Source of the DNA: Cruoricaptor ignavus
Lineage (GTDB): Bacteria; Bacteroidota; Bacteroidia; Flavobacteriales; Weeksellaceae
Direction: 5' to 3'
NCBI RefSeq assembly: GCF_900141665.1
Contig: NZ_FQYI01000001.1
Coordinates: forward strand, 62,001-126,000
DNA length: 64,000 nucleotides
The position numbers were made by a program, and so were the translations under genes. Of this stretch, positions 20,198-28,505 are shown one piece after another. Every line of letters starts with the position of its first letter. Within the stretch, counting starts at the first letter, position 1. Under the pieces are notes generated by a model. That model was given only the letters and a program-made list of their open reading frames with translations, was not told the origin of the DNA and did no database searches.

Positions 20198-23140
20198 TTA
20201 TTTTGATTTATGATCAGGGCACGCCTGTTTATTAAAGCACTTCCACTGGTTACCATCATATATCTTTAGGCATTTTTCAGTGGTATCATATACCATCATA
20301 CCTTTGACAGATTTATTTTTAGGAATTTTAGTCGCAGGATTATCAACCCTATTGATTACAAAACCCTTGGTATTTGCCTCCATTACCAGCCAAGCTCCTT
20401 TTCTTACCATTGGCCAGTTATCATTCTCAGCACCAGCTCTACCCAGTGCGGTAATACCCGCATTGGTGCTTAATGTTTGACCATCAGTAGCAGGCAATCT
20501 ATAGCAAGCCTCTGGAAGAAGGTGGATAATAACTTGAGAAACCCTACTTATAGTAGTACTGCCACACAAAGCATTTACTGTATATTTAAATTTATATGTG
20601 CCAGGACTGTTTTCGGCAATATTCCAGCGGTTTCCATCTATGGTGGTAAACTTCGAATCGCTCATCACCTCCCACTTCCCAAAGGTATCCGGCTGGCCGC
20701 CAAGGTAATCAAACAGGTTATGACTCTGTGTACCATCATAATAGAAGGCATGTTCACTATCTTGGCCAGCAGACGGATTAGTAAAACTATCCTCGCGAAG
20801 CGTTATTTGGTCATATGTATCCACGCAGTATTCTTTGCCTTCAGGAGACGTGATGTGGACCTGATAAACACCTGCCTTATCAGCAGTGAAATTTTCCAAA
20901 TCCAAGAAGGATTTTGTACTTAGTACACCACCACTAAGAAGGTTACCATTCGCATCTTTTATTTTCCTCCATTCAAACCTTAGAACATCCAAATCGTTTA
21001 CGCGGAGCCGTATTTTTGGTACATTACCATCACAATCTCCGTCCACAGAGATACCCGGTTTATACAGAACAGTTACTTCCACAGCTTGCGTGTTGACTTT
21101 TCCACATTCATCTTTAACATGAACTATATAAACCCCTTTCTCTAATTTCGTAAATACAGGCTCATTTTGGTAAGGATGAATTACAACACCATTTTTAGAA
21201 AGTGCGTAAGTTAGTTTTTGACTACCTTTTTTAGCTGATACAAATAAATTATATGATTTATTAGAACATTCGAAAGATTGGGTCTTAATTTCAAGGGCGT
21301 CCGTAGGGTTATTATATTCAAATTCATAAATAACAGATGGCTCACTACAGTTACTACTATAAAACAACCCATCGTCTTTTAGAGTATTGTACACATTACC
21401 AGTCTGCCTAACTTGATAAATTCCGGTAGGAAGGTTTCTTGGTTCCCAAGTATAACTTTGCGTTAGTTTAGGATCATCTTTTAGAATTCTATCTCTAGGG
21501 GCTTCTTTATAAAAACTGTATGTGCCATTTGGCTGTTTTTTCCATAGAGAAATTCTTCTATTTAATTCGAATGTACCCAAGTTTTCCCATGTAACTTGGA
21601 TTTTTGGCTGCGCTTCACAGCTGGACACGGGAGCAACTGTGACGGGCAAAGTTTGTATTACATCGAGCTGCTTTTCTTGGCTCTCAGAGGGGCAGTTTTT
21701 GGTTGTAAAAGTATAAGTATACTTACCAATTGGCAAGATAATCGCTCCTTTCGACCTCCCGTTTGTACCTTTAACAAACTGTGTTATATAATATGTTTCC
21801 CCAGCTCCTTGCGCAGAAGCAGATTTTATTGTAATTTTTTCGAAATCAGCATCGCTGGTATTAAATATAACATAGGTTTTATCCGCCTCGCAGGTTGCGG
21901 TTTGATGATAATAAACAAACGGATCACTATCTTTTATTTCATACATGAAATTTTTTTTGTTTCCGCACTGATCTTCAACCTCGAATTTATATATACCTGT
22001 TCCAAAATTTTCAGTATTTGAAAAGGTATGAGCAAACTTTAAAGTGTCATAGTCTGCATTATACTGAGGAATTAAAGTGCTCCCGTCTGGCGCAATAGCT
22101 TTAAGAATTTTAAATTTAGTATTACTTTTAAATGTGAAACTATTCGTGGATTTACAACTAGTAGACGAAAATATTTTAATAGGAAGGACTTCAGGATTAA
22201 GGGGAAGAGTTTGCACCTTGCCGCACAAATCTTCTACTATCAACTTTATATCTTTTGCCGTATTTGGAATCACCAAATCATTACCATAGCGATCTACCGT
22301 TGTTTCTCCCAAGGATTTCGAAGACTTATAGGCTGGTTTCAATTCTTCCACAACCTGGCGATTCCCCGCAGCATCGGTATATGTAATTGCAATTCTCTTC
22401 AACTGCACCTTTTGATTTGGCGACTGTTGATCCAAATTATTTTTCAGGCCCACTTTAAAATTCCAGAAACCACAAGTCTCTACAGTAAAACCATATAAAT
22501 AATCATATTTGCTTTCTTCGCCCTCAGGCATAATATCCCAGATAGGTTTCGTTATTCCTATTTTATACACGAATGCATTCTCTCCGCAAGCATCTATCAC
22601 TTCCACATCATAAAATCCATTTGAGAGATCAGCATAGCTCATTTTTCTTGAGGCGCTTTTGTCAGTCTTAATTAATGTTTTCTTCGTACTATCCTTACTA
22701 TCAATCTTATAAATATTATAAGTATATGGGCCTTTACCCGCGAGAACATTTACATTTAGCGCTTCGCAAGAGGCATCATCTCCGTCGGCAGAAATTTTAA
22801 TTTTCTCAAGTTGATTTTTAATAACAAAATCCAAGGTACCCCTTCTTTTTTCCTCTACAGTCTCGCCAGATATAGTTTCAACTGCTATAATCTGATAATT
22901 GCCAGCTGGTAGAGAGCTATAACTTGGGCCGCTGGATATATTCAATTCTTTATTAGTCTTAAGATCTATAATGGTATAGGAGTAGGAACCATTCGGCCTT
23001 CCATTAGTAACTTTCCACTCAACAGATCCGTTGCTCGGGCAAGTTTCGTGATTAAGACTCGTAATTACAATATTCAGTTTATCTTGCGCGATGAACAATG
23101 AAAAACTGAGCAGTAAGAGGAATGATAAAATTTTCTTCAT
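20198..23140 (-). CDS. Large secreted repeat protein, partner B
   Basis: This 980-residue paralogue of the 15678-19142 product has a signal peptide ending FIAQ. Beta-rich repeats follow with the same 'YdVeViDaCG' endings (for example GFYDVEVIDACG and GTGIYKFEVEDQCG), though fewer of them than in partner A. The C-terminal third aligns with partner A throughout: LRFEWRKI, GVYQVHITSPEGKEYCV, ACYRLP and GAWLVMEANTKGFVINR. It ends with GMMVYDTTEKCLKIYDG and WKCFN. The repeat part has diverged far more than the C-terminal part. No known sorting tail is present. An adhesin or fibre-like role is plausible but unproven. Confidence 0.8.
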   Translation of the reverse strand: MKKILSFLLLLSFSLFIAQDKLNIVITSLNHETCPSNGSVEWKVTNGRPNGSYSYTIIDLKTNKELNISSGPSYSSLPAGNYQIIAVETISGETVEEKRRGTLDFVIKNQLEKIKISADGDDASCEALNVNVLAGKGPYTYNIYKIDSKDSTKKTLIKTDKSASRKMSYADLSNGFYDVEVIDACGENAFVYKIGITKPIWDIMPEGEESKYDYLYGFTVETCGFWNFKVGLKNNLDQQSPNQKVQLKRIAITYTDAAGNRQVVEELKPAYKSSKSLGETTVDRYGNDLVIPNTAKDIKLIVEDLCGKVQTLPLNPEVLPIKIFSSTSCKSTNSFTFKSNTKFKILKAIAPDGSTLIPQYNADYDTLKFAHTFSNTENFGTGIYKFEVEDQCGNKKNFMYEIKDSDPFVYYHQTATCEADKTYVIFNTSDADFEKITIKSASAQGAGETYYITQFVKGTNGRSKGAIILPIGKYTYTFTTKNCPSESQEKQLDVIQTLPVTVAPVSSCEAQPKIQVTWENLGTFELNRRISLWKKQPNGTYSFYKEAPRDRILKDDPKLTQSYTWEPRNLPTGIYQVRQTGNVYNTLKDDGLFYSSNCSEPSVIYEFEYNNPTDALEIKTQSFECSNKSYNLFVSAKKGSQKLTYALSKNGVVIHPYQNEPVFTKLEKGVYIVHVKDECGKVNTQAVEVTVLYKPGISVDGDCDGNVPKIRLRVNDLDVLRFEWRKIKDANGNLLSGGVLSTKSFLDLENFTADKAGVYQVHITSPEGKEYCVDTYDQITLREDSFTNPSAGQDSEHAFYYDGTQSHNLFDYLGGQPDTFGKWEVMSDSKFTTIDGNRWNIAENSPGTYKFKYTVNALCGSTTISRVSQVIIHLLPEACYRLPATDGQTLSTNAGITALGRAGAENDNWPMVRKGAWLVMEANTKGFVINRVDNPATKIPKNKSVKGMMVYDTTEKCLKIYDGNQWKCFNKQACPDHKSK

Positions 23141-23481
23141 AATATTATTAAAAAAATTTCTGCAAAAATAGAAATATTTTATAACAAAAATAATATGGAA
23201 TATTAACGAATTGTTAACACTTCTTCAATACGGCTTATTGGGGGCAATTCCTTGCGTTGAAAAGTACCGAAATACGGATGTTTCCATACTCATCGATACA
23301 AGGGTCCTCAATAATAGTAGGCGATGTTTATGAAGAAGATAACTTTAATAATAATTTTCTTCCAAAAGTTCTCAGTTTTGATTTACTTTCCTTTTGTTTT
23401 ATCTCCCTGTTTGCCTTCGAAAAAGGGCATCCGACCGAAAGAAGACCGAAAGAAAATTGGAAGGACGGTGGGAGGAAAACA
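23133..23481 (-). repeat. Direct repeat copy 2: control region of large partner B
   Basis: This is the second copy of the 350-bp control region (see 19135-19487), beginning at the start codon of large partner B. On the minus strand it shows a TATTTTTG -7-like box about 25 nt before the start codon, but no well-spaced TTG at -33. It is part of the 502-bp divergent gap between the minus-strand operon and the plus-strand trio; no convincing gene lies in it. Confidence 0.85.
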
Positions 23482-23503
23482 TTTTGAATTGACTACAAGA
23501 CAA

Positions 23504-23531
23504 ATCAGCACCGGGAAATCCCGATGCTGAT
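23504..23531. repeat. 28-bp inverted repeat, copy 1
   Basis: A near-perfect hairpin, ATCAGCA-CCGGGAAATCCCG-ATGCTGAT type, with no T tail on either strand. The identical 28 bp recurs at 26083-26110, so two copies bracket the plus-strand three-gene run. Confidence 0.85.
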
Positions 23532-23594
23532 AAAAAACGCTAACAAAAATTGCAACATATTTATATCAGATTTAACAATTTGTTAATATATATA

Positions 23595-23625
23595 TTGCAT
23601 TTCTCTGAATATTTTATTATTTTAG
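23595..23625 (+). promoter_or_regulatory. Likely promoter of the three-gene plus-strand run
   Basis: TTG at 23595-23597, a 20-nt spacer and TATTTTAG at 23618-23625 match the Bacteroidota promoter with one mismatch in the -7 box. The ATG at 23643 lies 17 nt beyond the box. Confidence 0.55.
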
Positions 23626-23642
23626 CAGAAAAATTCTGTATT

Positions 23643-24404
23643 ATGCGTTTTAAGATTATTGCCTCTATTTTCCATCTGGTACTTTTTTCGGCTGCTTTCG
23701 GCCAGCAATATACGGGCAAGGTGGGCATAAACACAGAAGAGCCCAAGGAAATCTTCGATGTGAACGGCACCATGCGCGTACGCGAACTGCCCAACCGCAA
23801 CGGCGGGAAAATATACAACGGAAACGATACAAAACAGACGGACTTCATCCCTACCAAAACCGTAATCGCAGATACTAACGGCGTGCTGGGCACTGCAGAG
23901 AGATTCTATGACCCGGCTAAGATATTCCCCGCCTATGCCAAGCTGGATCCAAATATAACTATAGAGGAAAACGGATATCATTCCATTGTAGGCGGAGAGC
24001 TTTCCTGCATACAGCTGAGCCTAAATCTCACGGGCAATACTTCCGTAACGAAACAGGCACAGCTTTTCATTCGCCTTAACCCCGATAATACCGCACAGAA
24101 ATGCCAAAGCTCAGACGGAACGCTGCAGATGCCTGCCAGCGGCAAATTATTTACAATAATAATGTACTCATTGAACAATTCAAATTCAATCAGCGCCAAT
24201 AACCCCTACGCCAGATACGACCTTGGCACAGATTGGATAAACGCTGCAGGTGGTAAGCAATCCGTGTTATATAACCCTGTATGGCGTTCAGGCGTAATCC
24301 ACTTGCCAGAAATCGCGCAATCTTACAGGTTTTTTGCTACAGCTACACGGTACGACTCCAGCCTGCCAGTGGCTACTTTCGTTCACCTCACCCGGTTGAG
24401 ATAA
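23643..24404 (+). CDS. Secreted protein with VGINT/DVNGT head module, paralogue 1
   Basis: The product is 253 residues when started at ATG 23643; an upstream in-frame start at 23550 would put 31 odd residues ahead of the signal peptide and would lie upstream of the promoter. The signal peptide ends FGQ. The head module KVGINTEEPKEIFDVNGTMRV, with LPN, GKIYNG, PTKTVIAD and GVLGT, covers about 25-85. It is common at the N-terminus of secreted Bacteroidota proteins. The body of about 165 residues ends 'YRFFATATR...F.HLTRLR' and matches the two following genes in overall plan. Function is unknown. It is the first gene of a three-gene operon. Confidence 0.8.
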   Translation: MRFKIIASIFHLVLFSAAFGQQYTGKVGINTEEPKEIFDVNGTMRVRELPNRNGGKIYNGNDTKQTDFIPTKTVIADTNGVLGTAERFYDPAKIFPAYAKLDPNITIEENGYHSIVGGELSCIQLSLNLTGNTSVTKQAQLFIRLNPDNTAQKCQSSDGTLQMPASGKLFTIIMYSLNNSNSISANNPYARYDLGTDWINAAGGKQSVLYNPVWRSGVIHLPEIAQSYRFFATATRYDSSLPVATFVHLTRLR

Positions 24405-24428
24405 ATTTTACTAAAAAATACAAATACG

Positions 24429-25202
24429 ATGAAAAAAATAAATAAATATACAGCCGTCGCAGCCCTTCTCCTCTCCTGTAGCGGCTTCGCGCAAAGCAAC
24501 CCGAAAAATAAGGTAGGAATCAATACAAATCAGCCAACAGAAACGCTGGATATCAACGGAACTGCGCAGATACGCAGCCTTCCTCTTGGCTGGGATGGCA
24601 AAACCTACAATGGAGCAGAAACCCAGGGTACCACCTTTATCCCTACCAAAACAGTAATAGCGGATCCATCCGGAAACATCGGCACCATAGACGGCGTACT
24701 TCGACCTTATATAGACATTTATAAATCCAACACAGGGCTTAGCATCGGGCAAGAAACTGGCTACCAGGCAATAAGCTCTGCGGACGGCTGCATCAGCATC
24801 TGTTGGGAAGTAAAGCTGCCGGATGAATTTACAGCAATGCTCGCAGTAAAAGTAAATAAAGAAAAATGCGGAAAAACTGACACCCCTTTTTTGCTGAATG
24901 TAAACTACAGGGTAGCCAACTCAGCAGGCGTAGGCTCCTTTGTTTGGCCTAACGCAGAAAATCAATTCAGCGTAAAAGATCCTGGTACAGAATGGATACG
25001 CTTCAGGAGTGGCTCAATAGGTACAGAGAATACCTGGCTGGCAGACGGCTCCATACAGCTCTGGGGCTCCAGGGTAGTCAACGGTGCCAGGGAAAATACT
25101 CTTAGGAACTACCGCTTTATGGCTTCCACCAAGGACGGCAGCAAGGTAGGAGGAAAACTGAATGACTATAATATCTTCACGGAGATCAAGAGAAATTATT
25201 AA
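24429..25202 (+). CDS. Secreted protein with VGINT/DINGT head module, paralogue 2
   Basis: This encodes 257 residues with a signal peptide (ending GFAQ). The head module at about 30-95 has KVGINTNQPTETLDINGTA, IRSLP, GKTYNGAE, PTKTVIAD and GNIGTIDG. A body with two Cys-bearing stretches (SADGCISICW, KEKCGK) ends 'NYRFMAST...F.EIKRNY'. It starts 24 nt after paralogue 1 and lies 6 nt before paralogue 3, so all three are co-transcribed. No sorting tail is present. The function is not recognised. Confidence 0.8.
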   Translation: MKKINKYTAVAALLLSCSGFAQSNPKNKVGINTNQPTETLDINGTAQIRSLPLGWDGKTYNGAETQGTTFIPTKTVIADPSGNIGTIDGVLRPYIDIYKSNTGLSIGQETGYQAISSADGCISICWEVKLPDEFTAMLAVKVNKEKCGKTDTPFLLNVNYRVANSAGVGSFVWPNAENQFSVKDPGTEWIRFRSGSIGTENTWLADGSIQLWGSRVVNGARENTLRNYRFMASTKDGSKVGGKLNDYNIFTEIKRNY

Positions 25203-25208
25203 AAAAAG

Positions 25209-25982
25209 ATGAGAAAAACAATATTTTTTTCGGCACTTCTCACTGCTACAGTTGCTCTATCCCAATCTACAGGGAAAGTTAGCATAGCCCTTCCAGAAAA
25301 CACACAGCCACAGGAAACCCTGGATATTGGAGGTACAATACGCATCCGTAGCTTGCCTAACAACAAGAACGGTAAGATATACGCCGGAGCGCAGGAGCAA
25401 ACTACAAATTATGACCCCTCCAGAACTGTGGTAACTGATAACAGCGGCAATCTTGGTTATCTGGATGGCTTCGTAGCACCTGAAGAAGAATACTACACAC
25501 CGGATTCTGGCTTCAGCACCGGCAGGAATCTTTGGGACAATCCACAATACATTGATGAATGGATAGCTATATCCGGGAACGATTGCGTACAGCTCGGGTG
25601 GAGGCCGTGGCTAAATAGTACAAAAGTGGGAGTTGTAGGTGCGCTAGGAGCAAGGCTAAATGATGACATATCAAAATGCGGCAATAATCCAGAGGATGAG
25701 GGATACATCACTTATTACTTCCACAGTGCCGACGCTGGATTATTTGGATCGACATCTGCCGATGTAAAAAGGACGACGATAAAACGAGGACAATGGACAG
25801 ATCTTACTAATGCGATAGATTTTCCAGATTCTACGCTATTTGATGGTATAATTATGCTATGGAATGACACTAATGGTAATAGATACGACAGAATCTACCG
25901 CGTCAAAGCAATGACCAACAATGGATACACAAGCCGTATACGCCCAATAACCGCATTTACCTACATCCAAAGGATTCATTAA
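25209..25982 (+). CDS. Secreted protein with head module, paralogue 3
   Basis: The product is 257 residues, the same length as paralogue 2. The signal peptide ends ALSQ. The head module at about 20-85 (GKVSIALPENTQPQETLDI, IRSLPN, GKIYAGAQ, TVVTD, GNLGYLDG) has lost the exact VGINT motif but is otherwise collinear. The body keeps one Cys before a 'QLGWRPW' segment and a second in 'ISKCG', and ends 'YRVKAMT...F.YIQRIH'. A plus-strand terminator follows at 26044. Function is unknown. Confidence 0.8.
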   Translation: MRKTIFFSALLTATVALSQSTGKVSIALPENTQPQETLDIGGTIRIRSLPNNKNGKIYAGAQEQTTNYDPSRTVVTDNSGNLGYLDGFVAPEEEYYTPDSGFSTGRNLWDNPQYIDEWIAISGNDCVQLGWRPWLNSTKVGVVGALGARLNDDISKCGNNPEDEGYITYYFHSADAGLFGSTSADVKRTTIKRGQWTDLTNAIDFPDSTLFDGIIMLWNDTNGNRYDRIYRVKAMTNNGYTSRIRPITAFTYIQRIH

Positions 25983-26043
25983 AAATGTGATGAATAGATA
26001 AATGATGTAAGGTACAGTAAAAGGACATTAAAAAACAAAAGTG

Positions 26044-26067
26044 AAACCGGGAAAGTTTTCCGGTTTT
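26044..26067 (+). terminator. Terminator of the plus-strand three-gene run
   Basis: AAACCGG (26045-26051) pairs with CCGGTTT (26060-26066), with partial inner AAA/TTT pairing, and is followed by a T- and AT-rich tail. Confidence 0.75.
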
Positions 26068-26082
26068 ATATATATATGGAAA

Positions 26083-26110
26083 ATCAGCACCGGGAAATCC
26101 CGATGCTGAT
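26083..26110. repeat. 28-bp inverted repeat, copy 2
   Basis: Identical to 23504-23531. It lies between the plus-strand terminator and the rplL terminator, marking the other side of the three-gene run. Confidence 0.85.
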
Positions 26111-26152
26111 TTATTTATCCGCAGAAAGACATACAGCCTTCCGTCCAAAGCC

Positions 26153-26180
26153 AAAAAATCCCCTCTCCTTTGGAGAGGGG
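26153..26180 (-). terminator. Terminator after rplL
   Basis: A 9-bp perfect stem (26160-26168 with 26172-26180) has a 3-nt loop and six T residues on the minus strand. The CCCCTCTCC/GGAGAGGGG stem with adjacent TTAGGGGTGAGG looks like a dispersed repeat seen in many Bacteroidota genomes (recollection, not searched). Confidence 0.88.
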
Positions 26181-26194
26181 TTAGGGGTGAGGAA

Positions 26195-26581
26195 TTACTT
26201 CAACTCCACTTCAGCTCCAGCTTCTTCAAGCTGCTTTTTCAGAGCTTCTGCCTCGTCTTTTGCAATACCAGTTTTGATTGGTGCAGGTGCGCCGTCCACA
26301 AGGTCTTTTGCTTCCTTCAGGCCTACACCTGTAAGGTCTTTCACCAATTTAACTACCGCAAGTTTAGAAGCACCGGCTGCCTTAAGGATTACATCAAATT
26401 CAGTTTTCTCCTCAGCACCGCCAGCAGCATCGCCACCGCCAGCACCAGGGCCAGCAGCTACAGCTACAGCCGCTGCAGCAGGTTCGATGCCATACTCATC
26501 CTTCAGGATGTCGCTAAGTTCCTTTACTTCTTTTACGGTAAGGTTTACCAGGTTTTCTGCAAGTTCTTTAAGATCTGCCAT
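26195..26581 (-). CDS. rplL: 50S ribosomal protein L7/L12
   Basis: This is the 128-residue stalk protein that recruits translation factors. The N-terminal dimer helix ([20 protein letters not shown]) is followed by an Ala/Gly-rich hinge near residues 35-55. The conserved C-terminal domain includes [21 protein letters not shown] and ends with [10 protein letters not shown]. It is the last gene of rplK-rplA-rplJ-rplL and is followed by a strong terminator rather than by rpoB, which is unusual. Confidence 0.98.
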   Translation of the reverse strand: MADLKELAENLVNLTVKEVKELSDILKDEYGIEPAAAAVAVAAGPGAGGGDAAGGAEEKTEFDVILKAAGASKLAVVKLVKDLTGVGLKEAKDLVDGAPAPIKTGIAKDEAEALKKQLEEAGAEVELK

Positions 26582-26627
26582 TTTTGAATTCTTTTTGTTG
26601 TTAAACGATTATTTTTTTGAGTGAGTG

Positions 26628-27149
26628 TTAATTTTCTTTGTTTTCGAGTGTCTTCAGAACGCCGGTAATCGTGTTCGCACCGGATTGAAGCTGAGACATA
26701 ACATTCTTGATAGGCGACTGAAGCAGGCCGATAAGTTCGCCAAGCAATTCCTGCTTAGACTTGATGGCCGCAAGCTCATCTACCTGATCGCCGATGTAAA
26801 CCGCGCTGTCCACCCAGGCACTTTTGATGACAGGCTTCTCAGATTTCTTCCTAAGCTCCTTCACCATTTTCGCCGGTGCATTGCCGGTCTCGCTCAGCAT
26901 TATTACGGTGTTGCCCTTGAAAGTGTCGAACATTTCAGAGTAATCTCTGTCCTCGATGCTTTCCATTGCCTTTCTCAGCAATGTGTTCTTCACCATCTTC
27001 ACCTTGATATTGTTCTTGAACGCCTGCCTTCTAAAATCTGAAGACGCGCCAGCGTTAAGACCTTCGATGTCCGCCACATACACCACATTGGTGCTCTGCA
27101 GCAATTCCGTAATCTCGCGGATTACCGCTACTTTTTCTTCCTTGGTCAT
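26628..27149 (-). CDS. rplJ: 50S ribosomal protein L10
   Basis: The 173-residue stalk base protein binds 23S rRNA and anchors L7/L12 dimers. The start MTKEEKVAVIREITELL, the central FRRQAFKNNIKVKMVKNTLLRKA segment and the C-terminal L12-binding helix are all present. It lies 10 nt after rplA and 46 nt before rplL. Confidence 0.97.
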   Translation of the reverse strand: MTKEEKVAVIREITELLQSTNVVYVADIEGLNAGASSDFRRQAFKNNIKVKMVKNTLLRKAMESIEDRDYSEMFDTFKGNTVIMLSETGNAPAKMVKELRKKSEKPVIKSAWVDSAVYIGDQVDELAAIKSKQELLGELIGLLQSPIKNVMSQLQSGANTITGVLKTLENKEN

Positions 27150-27159
27150 TGTTTCAGAT

Positions 27160-27852
27160 TTAGTTTACAGATTTAGTATCAATTGCAATACCCGGGCTCA
27201 TCGTAGATGACAGGTAAATAGATTTCATATAAGTGCCTTTCGCAGCCGTAGGCTTAAGCCTCTGCAGCGTGGCAATCAGCTCAGACGCATTATCCTTAAT
27301 CTTCTCTGCATCGAAGGATACTTTGCCGATGGCAGCGTGCACGATACCGTATTTATCTACCTTAAAATCAATCTTACCAGATTTCACTTCAGAAACAGCC
27401 TTCCCGATTTCCATTGTTACCGTTCCGGATTTTGGGTTCGGCATCAGGCCTCTTGGCCCTAGAACTCTACCCAGCGGCCCCAGTTTACCCATCACCGCAG
27501 GCATCGTCACAATTACATCCACATCAGTCCAGCCGTCCTTTATTTTTTGAAGATACTCATCCAGCCCCACGAAATCAGCACCTGCCTCCTTCGCTTCGGC
27601 TTCTTTATCCGGCGTTACCAAAGCAAGAACGCGCACATCTTTCCCCGTTCCGTGCGGAAGGGAAACCACGCCGCGCACCATCTGGTTCGCTTTCCGCGGA
27701 TCTACGCCAAGGCGCACCGCGATATCTACAGACGCATCAAATTTAGCCGTATTCACCTCCTTCACAAGGTTTGCACCTTCTTCCAGCGTGTAGAATCTGC
27801 CTTTCTCAACCTTGCCTGCCACTTCTTTTTGCTTCTTTGTAAGTTTTGCCAT
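27160..27852 (-). CDS. rplA: 50S ribosomal protein L1
   Basis: The 230-residue L1 stalk protein has the signature segments [29 protein letters not shown] and [20 protein letters not shown]. In other bacteria L1 represses its own operon by binding the rplK leader; whether the leader here folds that way was not tested. It starts 11 nt after rplK. Confidence 0.98.
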   Translation of the reverse strand: MAKLTKKQKEVAGKVEKGRFYTLEEGANLVKEVNTAKFDASVDIAVRLGVDPRKANQMVRGVVSLPHGTGKDVRVLALVTPDKEAEAKEAGADFVGLDEYLQKIKDGWTDVDVIVTMPAVMGKLGPLGRVLGPRGLMPNPKSGTVTMEIGKAVSEVKSGKIDFKVDKYGIVHAAIGKVSFDAEKIKDNASELIATLQRLKPTAAKGTYMKSIYLSSTMSPGIAIDTKSVN

Positions 27853-27863
27853 TTCAGTAAGTT

Positions 27864-28310
27864 TTAAGCGTTAGTTGTCGGTCTGTTTCCTGTTACACGA
27901 AGGCCCATAGAACGGGCTGTACCTGCTACCATACTCAGCGCAGAATCCAGGGTAAAGCAGTTTAAGTCGCTCATTTTATCCTCGGCGATTTTCTGCACCT
28001 GCTCCCAGGTTACGGAGCCCACCTTGTTTCTGTTCGGCTCACCGGAGCCTCCCTTCACCTTGGCAGCATCCATCAGCTGTACTGCAGCCGGCGGCGTTTT
28101 GATGACGAAATCGAAAGATTTGTCCTCATACACCGTGATCACCACAGGAAGCACCTGTCCTGGCTTATCCTGCGTTCTCCCGTTGAACTGCTTACAAAAC
28201 TCCATAATGTTCACCCCTGCAGAACCAAGAGCCGGGCCAACAGGCGGCGAAGGATTGGCGGCGCCACCCTTTACCTGGAGTTTTACCATTTTAAAGACTT
28301 TCTTAGCCAT
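27864..28310 (-). CDS. rplK: 50S ribosomal protein L11
   Basis: This is the 148-residue L11 of the GTPase-associated centre. The Pro-rich N-terminus ([22 protein letters not shown]) and the C-terminal RNA-binding domain ([13 protein letters not shown]) are intact. It is the first gene of the four-gene ribosomal operon and has a consensus promoter at 28404-28433. The usual upstream neighbours nusG, secE and tRNA-Trp are absent; an umuC gene lies there instead. Confidence 0.98.
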   Translation of the reverse strand: MAKKVFKMVKLQVKGGAANPSPPVGPALGSAGVNIMEFCKQFNGRTQDKPGQVLPVVITVYEDKSFDFVIKTPPAAVQLMDAAKVKGGSGEPNRNKVGSVTWEQVQKIAEDKMSDLNCFTLDSALSMVAGTARSMGLRVTGNRPTTNA

Positions 28311-28403
28311 CTTTCTTAGTTTAAATGAATAATGAAAAAAGCGGAAGCATTATTCTAAACGCTTTGGCGCTTATCTCACCTCACGCCAAAACATTTGAGA
28401 GCG

Positions 28404-28433
28404 CAAAAGTATAAATAATTTTCTGAATGACAA
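28404..28433 (-). promoter_or_regulatory. Consensus promoter of rplKAJL
   Basis: On the minus strand TTG (28433-28431), a 19-nt spacer and TACTTTTG (28411-28404) form a full Bacteroidota promoter. The leader to rplK is about 90 nt. Confidence 0.8.
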
Positions 28434-28505
28434 AATATTATGTCAATGTTTTGATGAGTTTTATTTTCAGACTAAAACATTGCCAAATCGCGGGGGGTTT
28501 CAGCG

